Of a DNA stretch of 56,254 bases, positions 15,704 through 23,518 are shown piece by piece. Source of the stretch: VBKO01 sp036393835 (GTDB taxonomy: Bacteria; Myxococcota; Myxococcia; Myxococcales; 40CM-4-68-19); assembly GCA_036393835.1 (NCBI GenBank), contig DASWGI010000112.1, positions 1-56,254 of the forward strand, in the 5' to 3' direction. The translations under genes and the position numbers were made by a program. The notes under the pieces were generated by a model that saw only the letters and a list, made by a program, of their open reading frames with translations, was not told the origin of the DNA and did no database searches. The stretch's first letter is position 1; the number at the start of each line of letters is the position of its first letter.

Positions 15704-17439
15704 TCCAGCTGGAAGGTCTGGAACACGCCCTTCTCGTCCAGCATGGTGCCCCAGACCTTGTGCGAGGCTTGGTGCTCGCTCATGCCGAAGCTGAGCGAAG
15801 CGCCGGTGCCCAGGTCGAGGCCGCGGATGCTCTCCAGCGCGTCGATGACCTTCTCGGTCTCGAGCGCCTGGGCGCGCTTGAGGCCCTCCACCAGCAGGGT
15901 GCCGGCGAGGTAGCCCTCCAGCGAGACGAAGTCCGGCTTCTCGCCCGGCGCGTACTTGCGCAGCGCCTCCTGGTACTTCAACACCGCGGTGGCGCTCGAC
16001 TGGGGCAGCGGGACGACCTGGGTCACCATCACGCCCTGGGCGAACCTCGGGCCCAGCGCGGCCAACTCCTCGGCGAGCGCGTTCGAGCCGACGAAGGAGA
16101 CGTTGGTGAAGATGATGTCCGACCCCTTCTCCCGCATCTTCTCGACCAGCCTGGCGGCGGCCTTGTACGTGGGGACGCACACCACGGCGCGCACGTTGGA
16201 GTGCTTCCCGAGCTCGGTGACCGCTTCCGAGACGTCGGATGTGTTGCGCTGGTAACCGAGGCGCAGGATCTTGGACGGGTCGCGGCCGTAGCGGCGCATC
16301 GCGCGCGCCACGCCCTCGAAGCCCGCGTCCCCGTAGGAGTCCTGCTGCGCGAAGACGGCGATGTCCGCCGGCTTGATGCGCTTCACGTCGACCAGGTGCT
16401 TGACGATCGCCGCGGTCTCCTCGGCGTAGCTGGCGCGGTAGTTGAACACGTAGCGGTCGGGCGGATCCTTGCGGAGCAGGGGCGCGCCGGTGAACGGACC
16501 GAAGAAGAGCATCTTGTGCTCCACCGCGTACGGGACGGCCACGGCGGCCGTGGGAGTGCCCACGTTGCCGATGAAGCCGAACACCCGCCGCTGCTCCCTC
16601 AGCTCCTTCATCACGACGACCGTGCGGGTCGGCTCGTAGCCGTCGTCGAGCGCGATCAGCTGCAGCCTGCGCCCTTGCACGCCGCCGGCCTCGTTGGCGG
16701 CCGCGAACGCGACCTCCACGCCCGTCTTCATCATCCGGCCCAGCTCCTTGGCGGGGCCGGTGAGCGGCGAGGCCATGCCGAACAGCAGGTCGCCCTGCGC
16801 CACCGGCGCGGGCTGCGCCGAGGGCTGCACCACCGACGCGACCTTCACGCCGTCCTTCGCGCCGCCGATTCCCATCGGCCCTTCGCCCGACCAGTGAGAG
16901 CGCAGCAGGAGCACGCCGGGACCGCCCAGCGCCAGCGCGGCGACCACGCCGAGGAGCAGCGCCCCGCGGTGGTTCTTGGCGGGCGCCACCATCGGCGGCG
17001 GGGGTGGCATCGGCACCCGCCCGGTGGGGGGGCGCATCGGCCCCGGAGTCGGGCGGGCCGGAGTGGGCTTGCGATCCGAAGTCACGACTGCCTCCTTGTC
17101 GAGGCCGGCGAGCACGTCTTCCACGTCGCGGTTGGCCTCGTCCTCGCGCCAGGCTTCCTCGAGCAGCACCTTGGTCCAGGGCTCATGGATCGCGCGGGCG
17201 GGGCAGACCGCGTTCTTGTCCACGCGGAAGGTCCCGTCGCGCAGCCTCATGGCCGTACGAATCGCGTCGAGGCCGCGGTGGTTGCCCAGGTGCGCGTCGA
17301 CCACGTCCCCGTTCTCGATGAAGAACGTGCCCTCGCCTCGCGAGGTCCGCACCACGAGCGCGACGGTCTCCCGGCGCTGGCAATAGAACTGCACCAGGTC
17401 GGTGAACGGCGTTTCGCTCAAGTCTCCGGTCAAGGCCAC
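15700..17439 (-). CDS. PATAN (DUF4388) - TM - periplasmic ligand-binding fusion protein
   Basis: About 579 residues. The first ~110 are a PATAN/DUF4388 domain (MALTGDLSETPFTDLVQFY, GTFFIENGDVVDAHLGNHRGLDAI), a cytoplasmic signalling module. A Pro-rich linker follows, then one membrane helix (GALLLGVVAALALGGPGVLLL), then a ~380-residue type I periplasmic-binding domain of the branched-chain amino-acid/ANF receptor kind (FGMASPLTGPAKELGRMMKTGVEVAFAAANEAGGV, IGNVGTPTAAVAVPYAVEHKMLFFGPFTG, DIAVFAQQDSYGDAG). It would sense a small extracytoplasmic ligand. I chose the GTG at 17439 because AGGGGAG precedes it and a good promoter puts +1 near 17456; an upstream in-frame GTG at 17499 would lie inside that promoter. 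Confidence 0.85.
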   Translation of the reverse strand: MALTGDLSETPFTDLVQFYCQRRETVALVVRTSRGEGTFFIENGDVVDAHLGNHRGLDAIRTAMRLRDGTFRVDKNAVCPARAIHEPWTKVLLEEAWREDEANRDVEDVLAGLDKEAVVTSDRKPTPARPTPGPMRPPTGRVPMPPPPPMVAPAKNHRGALLLGVVAALALGGPGVLLLRSHWSGEGPMGIGGAKDGVKVASVVQPSAQPAPVAQGDLLFGMASPLTGPAKELGRMMKTGVEVAFAAANEAGGVQGRRLQLIALDDGYEPTRTVVVMKELREQRRVFGFIGNVGTPTAAVAVPYAVEHKMLFFGPFTGAPLLRKDPPDRYVFNYRASYAEETAAIVKHLVDVKRIKPADIAVFAQQDSYGDAGFEGVARAMRRYGRDPSKILRLGYQRNTSDVSEAVTELGKHSNVRAVVCVPTYKAAARLVEKMREKGSDIIFTNVSFVGSNALAEELAALGPRFAQGVMVTQVVPLPQSSATAVLKYQEALRKYAPGEKPDFVSLEGYLAGTLLVEGLKRAQALETEKVIDALESIRGLDLGTGASLSFGMSEHQASHKVWGTMLDEKGVFQTFQLD

Positions 17440-17462
17440 GGCGGCTTCTCCCCTGGGCGACC

Positions 17463-17491
17463 AGAGTAGCGCGCCTTGTAAAAAATCCCAA
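17463..17491 (-). promoter_or_regulatory. Sigma-70-type promoter for the PATAN fusion gene
   Basis: On the minus strand TTGGGA (17491-17486), a 17-base spacer with a T-run, and TACTCT (17468-17463). Predicted +1 is near 17456, 17 bases before the chosen start. The area is the most AT-rich of the neighbourhood. The rest of 17492-17687 holds a GCCCACC/GGTGGGC inverted repeat near 17517-17548 and no gene. Confidence 0.6.
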
Positions 17492-17687
17492 AATTTCACC
17501 GCATTAGCTCACATCCGCCCACCGTGGAGTGGCGGGTGGGGTGGGCTCCGCCCGCCTTCGGATTCGCCCGTTCTCCAGCGGCAGTCGCCTGCGCCGGCCG
17601 GCCACTTGTTTGTAAAATATCAGTGCAACTGAATACGCCGCGAGACCGCTCGCAAGCTCCGGCGCGCGAAATCCGGCGTGACGCGGG

Positions 17688-18416
17688 TCACTGGTCCTCG
17701 ACCAGCCGGAGGTGCGCTTCCGCCAGCGCCCGGGAGGCCGCCGCGAAGATGCGGTCGCCGGCGGACGCCGACGCGAGCGACGGGTCCGAGCCCACGTGCC
17801 CGTCGGGATACCGGCGGCGGAAGTCCTGCGCGCCCCACGCCACCATCTGCTGCACGGCCTCGAACCGTTCCATCGGCGGGAGCTCGAGCACCGCCCGCGG
17901 GTAGAAGCGCCGGACCACCGACAGCTCGGCGGGAGTCGCGTGGTGCCCCTCGCGCGCGCCGAAGAGCTCGAGGACGAGCGACTGCACCTCGGGCAGCTCC
18001 CACCAGGAGACCAGGAGGCAGCGTGAATCGGGCAGCTCCGCGTGGGCCTGCGCGCAGGCAGCCTGCAGCGCTCCGGCCGACCCGGGGTGCGCGTTGACCA
18101 GGAGGAAGCGGCGGAACCCCTGCGCGTGCAGGGCGTGCAGCGCGTCGCCCACCAGTGCGAGCAGCGTGGACGGCTGCACCGCGATGGTCCCCGGGAACGC
18201 GGAGTGGACCGCGGAGACGCCGAACGGGATGGCCGGGGCCACCATGGCGCGCCGGTCCTCGCCCAGCTCCTGCGCTAGCTCCTCGGCCACGATCAGGTCG
18301 CTGCCCAGAGGGCCCGAGGGACCGTGCTGCTCGGTGGAGCCGACCGGCACCACCACGTCGTCGCGCCGGGCGAGGTACTCCTCCACGTCCTGCCAGATGG
18401 CCAGCTTGAGCAGCAC
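17688..18416 (-). CDS. Creatininase-family amidohydrolase
   Basis: A 242-residue protein of the creatininase/mycofactocin MftE-like family of metal-dependent amide hydrolases. The N-terminal VVVPVGSTEQHGPSGPLGSDLIVAEEL holds the Glu, His and Asp metal ligands; FLLVNAHPGS replaces the commoner VNGHGGN; EGHHATPAELS corresponds to the HAGexETS ligand loop. Length is normal. Substrate unknown. It lies downstream of the metal-uptake operon on the same strand but is separated from znuA by a long inverted repeat, so separate expression is likely. GTG start. Confidence 0.85.
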   Translation of the reverse strand: MLLKLAIWQDVEEYLARRDDVVVPVGSTEQHGPSGPLGSDLIVAEELAQELGEDRRAMVAPAIPFGVSAVHSAFPGTIAVQPSTLLALVGDALHALHAQGFRRFLLVNAHPGSAGALQAACAQAHAELPDSRCLLVSWWELPEVQSLVLELFGAREGHHATPAELSVVRRFYPRAVLELPPMERFEAVQQMVAWGAQDFRRRYPDGHVGSDPSLASASAGDRIFAAASRALAEAHLRLVEDQ

Positions 18417-18465
18417 CCTTCCAGTCTACCCGCCCCTGGAATCGCCACACCAGCCGCTGAACTAC

Positions 18466-18559
18466 GTTTCATGGGAGCGCGGGAGATTCGGAAGCGCGGG
18501 AGGAGTCCTTGGGAAAAACAGACTCCCGCGCTCCCGTTCCTCCCGCGCTCCCCTGAAAC
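18466..18559. repeat. 94-base nested inverted repeat between znuA and the creatininase gene
   Basis: Outer arms at 18466-18485 and 18540-18559 match at 19 of 20 positions (GTTTCATGGGAGCGCGGGAG and its complement). Inside, a second pair of GCGCGGGAG-type arms surrounds a GGGAAAAACA loop. The motif GGGAGCGCGGGAG occurs four times in two orientations. It could end znuA transcription on the minus strand (a TTTTT lies in the loop) or be a small mobile repeat. Confidence 0.7.
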
Positions 18560-18568
18560 ACTTCTAGC

Positions 18569-19474
18569 CTAGATCGCGGAGGAGAGTTGCTTGAGGATGG
18601 TTTCGACCAGGATGAACCAGTCCTTGATCTGGGGCTTGGCGCCGACGTCGGTGGGCAGGTCGAGCAGCTTCGCGCTGCCCTTCTCGGCGACGAGGCGCGC
18701 GGTGTTCAGGTTGTAGAAGTCCTCGACCAGCACCAGCTGCACGTGCTCGGCGCGCATCGCCTGGATCAAGCGGAAGAGATGGTCGGGGTCGGGCGGGATG
18801 CCCGGCTTGGGTTCCAGGTAGCCGATCTCCTGGAGCCCGAGCCACTGCGACATGTACGTCCAGCTCTTGTGATACGTGACGACCTTCGCGCCGCGCACCT
18901 TGTCGACCATCGGCTGCCACTTCTTCACCGCCGCGTCGACCCTGGCGTTGAACGCCGCCAGGTTCTTCTGGTAGGTCGCCGCGCCTCCGGGGTCGATCTG
19001 CGAGAGCCGCAGGGCGATCTCGCGCGCGATGATCCTCGCGTTCGACGGCGGGAGCCAGTAGTGGGGGTTCCCCTGCGGGTGGATGTCGCCCATCGAGCGG
19101 TCCACCTTGGTGGTGGGCACGTCGAGAACGGGGATGGCGCGCGAGCAGTCGAGGTTGCCCAGCTCGCCGGTCTGGATCTTCGGGTTGCGCGAGCCGAGCA
19201 CCAGGGGCGGCAGCCAGCCGATCTCCAGCTCCAGGCCGACGTACAGCAGCAGGTCGGCGCGGTTCAGGAGCAGCATCAGGCTGGGCTTCGGCTCGACGAA
19301 GTGCGGATCCTGGTAGCCCTTGGCGAGGGACTCGACCTCGACGCGATCGCCCCCCACTTCCTTGGCGAGCGAGCCCAGCGTCGGGATGGAGGACACGACG
19401 CGCAGCGCGGCGGCGGCGGGGCGCGGTACGCACAGCGCCAGCGCGGCGAGCAGGGCGAATCGTCTCATGGCCAC
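18569..19474 (-). CDS. znuA: Metal ABC transporter substrate-binding protein (ZnuA-like)
   Basis: A 301-residue cluster A-I binding protein with signal peptide (MRRFALLAALALCVPRPAAAA). Metal ligands expected for the ZnuA/PsaA/MntC group are visible: His in YQDPHFVEPKP, His in IHPQGNPHYWLPP, His in TYHKSWTYMSQW and Glu/Asp in VLVEDFYN. There is no long His/Asp-rich loop, so Mn or Fe cannot be excluded. It is the last gene of the znuC-znuB-porin-znuA transcription unit, 29 bp after the porin gene. An alternative ATG is two codons in. Confidence 0.88.
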   Translation of the reverse strand: MAMRRFALLAALALCVPRPAAAALRVVSSIPTLGSLAKEVGGDRVEVESLAKGYQDPHFVEPKPSLMLLLNRADLLLYVGLELEIGWLPPLVLGSRNPKIQTGELGNLDCSRAIPVLDVPTTKVDRSMGDIHPQGNPHYWLPPSNARIIAREIALRLSQIDPGGAATYQKNLAAFNARVDAAVKKWQPMVDKVRGAKVVTYHKSWTYMSQWLGLQEIGYLEPKPGIPPDPDHLFRLIQAMRAEHVQLVLVEDFYNLNTARLVAEKGSAKLLDLPTDVGAKPQIKDWFILVETILKQLSSAI

Positions 19475-19503
19475 CTCTTCGACTCTCCTCTGCGCTCGAA
19501 TCT

Positions 19504-20907
19504 TCAGAACGGGTGCGCGCCGTGCGCGCCCATGGAGATCTCCAGCTGCAGGAAGGCGGCGACCGCGTCGCCCGGCTGCACGGCAGCCAGCGACACGCCG
19601 GGGATCGACGGTCCGGACGCCGCGTGTTCCGCCTCGACGTACGCTCGCACGCGCGCGAACTCGCTCATCTGGAAAGTCACGCTGGCCGACCCGCGCAGGG
19701 TCTGGCCCAGCGAGCTGGAGGTGGGAATGCCGAGCACGTCCCCGCGCAGACCGAGGAACCAGCGCCGCGCGACTTGCAGCACCACCTGGCTGTAGAGCCC
19801 GCCGTCCCAGCCGCCCGGCACCCCCTCCGCGTCATCCAGGTGGCGCCAGATGGCCTCGGTCTGCCACGCCACCGAGTTGTATCCCGCGGCGACGTTGGGA
19901 GGCTTCCACTTTACGTAGAGGTCGGCTCCGACCAGGTAGCTGCGGCGGTTCGCGCCGAGCACGACGACGCCGGTGTCCGTCGGTTGGAAGAGGCCAGGCG
20001 AGACGCCCGTCGCTCCGTTCAGGCCCAGGTAGACCGACCAGGCGTCGCCGAAGGGGAAGAACGCCTTCGCCTCCGCCGTGTAGGTCAGGTCGTGCGGCTC
20101 GCCGCCGCCGAAGCTCGCCACCGGCGGCGCGAGCGTGGTCCCCGGCCCCGGCTCCTCGGGAGCGCCCAGCGAGAACGCCTCCGCGTAGAGGGTCAGGTAG
20201 AAGGGCAGCGGCGCGAGCCAGGACACCTGGGCCCCGGGCCCCCGAAGCCCGTCGGCGCCGAGGAAGGCGGCGTTGATGAGCGGCCGCCGCGTGAAGTCCT
20301 GCATGTGCAGGTGCTGCCCGTTCTGCCGGCCGAAGGCGCTGCGGAAGCTGCCGCCCTTGAGCTGCAGGTTCCAGGGCAGGCTGGTGCTGGTCGCGAACGC
20401 CTCCTCGACCTCCAGCCCCGTAAGGTTCGGGATGGTCAGGAACACGTCGCCGCGGAAGTACGGATCCACGATGGCGCTGAAGGCCAGCTCCACTTCTTGC
20501 ACCGCGAAGCCCAGCGCCTTCTTTCCCTCCTCGCCGCGCAAGACGGGGTCGTCGCCGTTGAGGAACTGGAGCGGTCGTCGCTGGTACCCGGCTTCGGCGT
20601 CGAGGATGACGCTGATGTCCGGGTTGAGCGACTGCGCCCCGCGGAATAGCGGCGCGGGGGGCGCGGCGCCGCTGGTCGCGCTCGCGGGCGCCTGCGTCGG
20701 CGGCGCTGACGACGTCTGCCCAGCGGCGGCCGCGGCGTCCCTGCCGAGCGCCTTCTCCAGCTCGCGCCGGAGCGCCTCGTCATCCTGTCCAGCGTCGGCC
20801 GAGCCGGCCGGCGCCGGAGGACCCGTATCCGCGCGGGTGCCTGGGCCGCCGGCCGGCTGGCCGGCCTGCGCAGGGGCGGCGATCAACGCGAGGAGCAACA
20901 TCAACAT
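19504..20907 (-). CDS. Outer-membrane beta-barrel protein in the metal uptake operon
   Basis: 467 residues. Signal peptide MLMLLLALIAAPAQAG, a Pro/Ala-rich linker containing an acidic helix (DEALRRELEKALGRDAAAA), then a barrel-like region of alternating strands with many aromatics: ISVILDAEAGYQRR, VELAFSAIVDPYFRGDVFLTI, the LQLKGGSFRSAFGRQNGQHLHMQDF strand with several His, and a final strand EISMGAHGAHPF ending in Phe as outer-membrane proteins do. No TonB box or plug domain was seen. Set between znuB and znuA, it probably helps metal cross the outer membrane. GGGAGGGG precedes the ATG. Confidence 0.8.
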   Translation of the reverse strand: MLMLLLALIAAPAQAGQPAGGPGTRADTGPPAPAGSADAGQDDEALRRELEKALGRDAAAAAGQTSSAPPTQAPASATSGAAPPAPLFRGAQSLNPDISVILDAEAGYQRRPLQFLNGDDPVLRGEEGKKALGFAVQEVELAFSAIVDPYFRGDVFLTIPNLTGLEVEEAFATSTSLPWNLQLKGGSFRSAFGRQNGQHLHMQDFTRRPLINAAFLGADGLRGPGAQVSWLAPLPFYLTLYAEAFSLGAPEEPGPGTTLAPPVASFGGGEPHDLTYTAEAKAFFPFGDAWSVYLGLNGATGVSPGLFQPTDTGVVVLGANRRSYLVGADLYVKWKPPNVAAGYNSVAWQTEAIWRHLDDAEGVPGGWDGGLYSQVVLQVARRWFLGLRGDVLGIPTSSSLGQTLRGSASVTFQMSEFARVRAYVEAEHAASGPSIPGVSLAAVQPGDAVAAFLQLEISMGAHGAHPF

Positions 20908-20960
20908 CGGGTCCCCTCCCGGCCTGTTGGAGCGCTCGGACGGCCGGCTGCCTGCTTTAT

Positions 20961-21836
20961 TCAGACCGTGCTGCGCTTCGCCAGGCGCGCGAGCCCGGGG
21001 AGCAGGAAAACGGACGCCACGACGACCATCGTCGCACCGGTGGGGAGCTGCTCGATCCAGCTGGCGTAGTAGCCGACCGCCGCGGAGACGACGCCGAAGA
21101 CGATGGAGAGCGGGATGGTGGCGCGGATGTTCTCCGTCAGCATCAGCGCGGCCGCCGCCGGGACCACCGTGAAGGCGAACACGGGCAGGGCGCCGACCGC
21201 GCGGGTCGCGACCGAGATGACGACGGCGACGATCACGTTGAGCAGCATCTCGTAGCGGAAGACGCCCACACCTTGCACCACGGCGGTCTCGGGGTCGTAG
21301 CTGACGAAGAGCAGCTCCTTGAAGAAGAGGACGTGCGCCAGCACCGCCACGGAGCCCGCGCCGGCCAGAGCGTAGATCTGCGCGCGAGGCACGGTCACCG
21401 CGTTGCCGAAGAGGATGTCGCCCACCGCGTGCGCTTCCTGCGCGATGCGCGGGCTGTTCAGGATGGCGAGGACGAGCGCGCTGGCGACGATGTACCCCAG
21501 GCCCACGATGGTCTCGGGCGCGAGCTTGCGGTGGCCGGGGCGCAGCGAGAACAGCGCCGCGGCGGCGCAGGCGAACACCAGCGAGAACCAGACCGGCTCG
21601 AGCAGGAGCGGGATGGCCCGGTGGGTGTGCGGATCGATTCCGGCGACCGCGCCCACGTAGAAGGCAGTCGCGACGCCCACGCCGCTGATCTCCGACAGCG
21701 CGGCGGAGACGAACACCATCCGCCGCAGCACGACGAAGACGCCCAGGTACGAGAGCAACCCGCCGGCGAGCACGCCGGCCAGCAGGGGCTCGCGCCACAG
21801 CTCGCGGCCCGCCCAGAATTCCGCGAAGCCGGTCAC
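20961..21836 (-). CDS. znuB: Metal ABC transporter permease (ZnuB-like)
   Basis: A 291-residue ABC-3 family permease with about eight hydrophobic helices. The start FWREPLLAGVLAGGLLSYLGVFVVLRRMVFVSAALSEISGVG matches the conserved first helices, and ALPVFAFTVVPAAAALML is the typical ABC-3 segment facing the pore. It passes Zn2+ or Mn2+ across the inner membrane with ZnuC as ATPase. The GTG start overlaps the znuC stop in a GTGA. Confidence 0.93.
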   Translation of the reverse strand: MTGFAEFWAGRELWREPLLAGVLAGGLLSYLGVFVVLRRMVFVSAALSEISGVGVATAFYVGAVAGIDPHTHRAIPLLLEPVWFSLVFACAAAALFSLRPGHRKLAPETIVGLGYIVASALVLAILNSPRIAQEAHAVGDILFGNAVTVPRAQIYALAGAGSVAVLAHVLFFKELLFVSYDPETAVVQGVGVFRYEMLLNVIVAVVISVATRAVGALPVFAFTVVPAAAALMLTENIRATIPLSIVFGVVSAAVGYYASWIEQLPTGATMVVVASVFLLPGLARLAKRSTV

Positions 21837-22630
21837 CCGGCGTCCTCGCGTGACCGGCCGTCGCCGGCGTCGTGCTCGACTGCGCGCGCGATCACGATTG
21901 CGATCTGGCCGTCCAGCTCGGCGACGCGCACCTCCCGGCCGTAGAGGCGGCCTAGCCGCTCGGGCGTCATCATCTCGCGCGCGGGGCCGATCTCGAAGAG
22001 CCCGCGCGCGCGGTCGACCAGGGCGACCTCGGTCGCGAACCCGGCCACCGCGGTCAGCTGGTGCGTCACCAGCACCACCGACAGGTTGTGCGCGCGCTTG
22101 AGCCGCTCGACCAGCTCGAGAAGGACGCGCTCGGCGGCCGGATCCATCGCGCTGGTCGGCTCGTCGAGCACCAGGAGCTCCGGCTCGGCGGCGATGGCCC
22201 GGGCGATGAGCACGCGCTGGTGCTGGCCGCCCGAGAGCGCGTAGAGGGGCCGTTCGGCGAGCTCGCCGACCCCGATCTCCTCCAGCGCCTCGCGCGCCTG
22301 CTTCCGGTCCTCGGGACCGAATCGCCGCAGCGGTCCGAGGAGGCTGGTGCGGCCCATCAGGACGACGTCCAGGACCGAGAGCGGCCAGCTCTGGTCTAGC
22401 CGGTCGCGTTGCGGAACGTAACCGACGCGCGGCGGCCGGCCCGTGGGGAAGACGAGCCGGCCGCCGAGGAGCGGCAAGAGGCCGAGCATCGACTTGAGCA
22501 GCGCGGTCTTTCCGGCCCCGTTGGGGCCCAGGACGCCCAGGGTGCTGCCGGAGCGGACGGAGAGGTCGAGCGGCGGGAGGAGCGGAGTGCGATAGCCGAT
22601 GACCGCGCGTTCCAGGCGAACGAGGTCCAA
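21833..22630 (-). CDS. znuC: Metal ABC transporter ATP-binding protein (ZnuC-like)
   Basis: A 265-residue ABC ATPase. Walker A is GPNGAGKTALLKSMLG, Q-loop VGYVPQRDRLDQSWPLSVLDVV, signature ALSGGQHQRVLIARAIA, Walker B LLVLDEPTSAMD and the switch His is in VTHQL. A C-terminal tail (~30 residues) is charged. The proposed TTG start at 22630 has no good ribosome-binding site, and a slightly different start is possible. First gene of the metal operon, 126 bp from the divergent sfsA. Confidence 0.92.
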   Translation of the reverse strand: MDLVRLERAVIGYRTPLLPPLDLSVRSGSTLGVLGPNGAGKTALLKSMLGLLPLLGGRLVFPTGRPPRVGYVPQRDRLDQSWPLSVLDVVLMGRTSLLGPLRRFGPEDRKQAREALEEIGVGELAERPLYALSGGQHQRVLIARAIAAEPELLVLDEPTSAMDPAAERVLLELVERLKRAHNLSVVLVTHQLTAVAGFATEVALVDRARGLFEIGPAREMMTPERLGRLYGREVRVAELDGQIAIVIARAVEHDAGDGRSREDAG

Positions 22631-22665
22631 GGGGGGAGGGAATTACCAGAGGCAGGGAGGGGATG

Positions 22666-22725
22666 TCGAGGTTCGACTGCGAGGTTCGAGGTTCGACTGC
22701 CAGGTTCGAGGTTCGACTCCGACTT
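22666..22725. repeat. Three copies of a 20-bp tandem repeat upstream of sfsA
   Basis: TCGAGGTTCGACTGCGAGGT, then the same with one change, then a third copy that diverges at its end. It fills most of the znuC-sfsA intergenic space and runs into the sfsA promoter region. Confidence 0.75.
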
Positions 22726-22743
22726 CGACGGCGTGGTTCGGTG

Positions 22744-22749
22744 TACGTT
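22744..22749 (+). promoter_or_regulatory. -10-like TACGTT placing +1 at the sfsA ATG
   Basis: TACGTT ends 8 bases before the ATG at 22757, so transcription would begin at the start codon or one base before it. Confidence 0.35.
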
Positions 22750-22756
22750 CTGAACG

Positions 22757-23515
22757 ATGCGCGTTGTGGAGCCAGGGCTGATCCCGCACCGGTGGCCTGG
22801 GCCGCCCATCTTCGCGACGCTGATCGAACGGCCGAACAAGTTCCTGGCGATTTGCCGGATCGGGCGACGGGCGGTGGAGGCGCATGTGCCCGACCGGGGG
22901 AGATGTCTGGACTTGTTGGTGCCCGGGCAGCCGCTGGTGCTGGTCGAGCCCGAGCGAGAGGCGGGGATGCTGGCGCGGAGGACGCGGTACACGGTGCTGC
23001 TCGCGAGGGCGCGCACGCCGCCGTCGCCGTGGGTCAGCCTGGACCCGGCAGGAGCGCCGCGGCTGGTGGCGGCGGCGTTGGAGCGCGGCCTGTTGCCCGA
23101 GCTGGCGGGGTGCTCGGTCGTCCGGAGGGAGCTGACGCTTCCGCGCCTCCGCGCGCGGCCGCGGCCGCGCATCGACCTGCTCCTGCGCGCCCCGTCCGGC
23201 GACGACGTCGCGTGCGAGGTGAAGAGCGTGGGAGCGGCGCGCGGAGGCGTGGCGCTGTTCCCCGACGCGCCCACGCTGCGCGGTCTGCGGCACCTCGCCT
23301 TGCTCGCGCGCCTCGCCCGGCGCGGGCTGCCGGCCGCGCTCGTCCTCTGCGCGCAGCGCGGCGACGTCCGCGCGATCGCGGCGGACGAGTCGATCGATCC
23401 GGCGTTCGCGCGAGCGCTCCGGGCGGCGCGCCGCGCGGGCGTGGCCGTCGCCGGCCTTTCCTGCGCGGCCCACCCCGGCGGGATGGAGCTGCTCGGCCCG
23501 GTGCCGGTGCTGTAG
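22757..23515 (+). CDS. sfsA: DNA/RNA nuclease SfsA
   Basis: A 252-residue SfsA family protein. The first part is an OB-like fold (ATLIERPNKFLAICRIGRRAVEAHVPDRGR...LLVPGQPLVLV); the second holds the PD-(D/E)xK nuclease core PRIDLLLRAPSGDDVACEVKSVGA followed by FPDAPTLRGLRHL, all diagnostic. The family was first described as a sugar-fermentation regulator and binds or cuts nucleic acid. Length is slightly above the E. coli form. No Shine-Dalgarno sequence is evident, consistent with a leaderless start. Confidence 0.92.
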   Translation: MRVVEPGLIPHRWPGPPIFATLIERPNKFLAICRIGRRAVEAHVPDRGRCLDLLVPGQPLVLVEPEREAGMLARRTRYTVLLARARTPPSPWVSLDPAGAPRLVAAALERGLLPELAGCSVVRRELTLPRLRARPRPRIDLLLRAPSGDDVACEVKSVGAARGGVALFPDAPTLRGLRHLALLARLARRGLPAALVLCAQRGDVRAIAADESIDPAFARALRAARRAGVAVAGLSCAAHPGGMELLGPVPVL

Positions 23516-23518
23516 GCG

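Noticed and set aside
17440..17499. Extra 20 N-terminal residues on the PATAN fusion (GTG at 17499)
   Set aside because: The segment overlaps a good promoter, is not conserved-looking, and a better start with AGGGGAG lies at 17439.
22666..22725. CRISPR-like array
   Set aside because: Repeats are directly adjacent without spacers and no cas gene is near.
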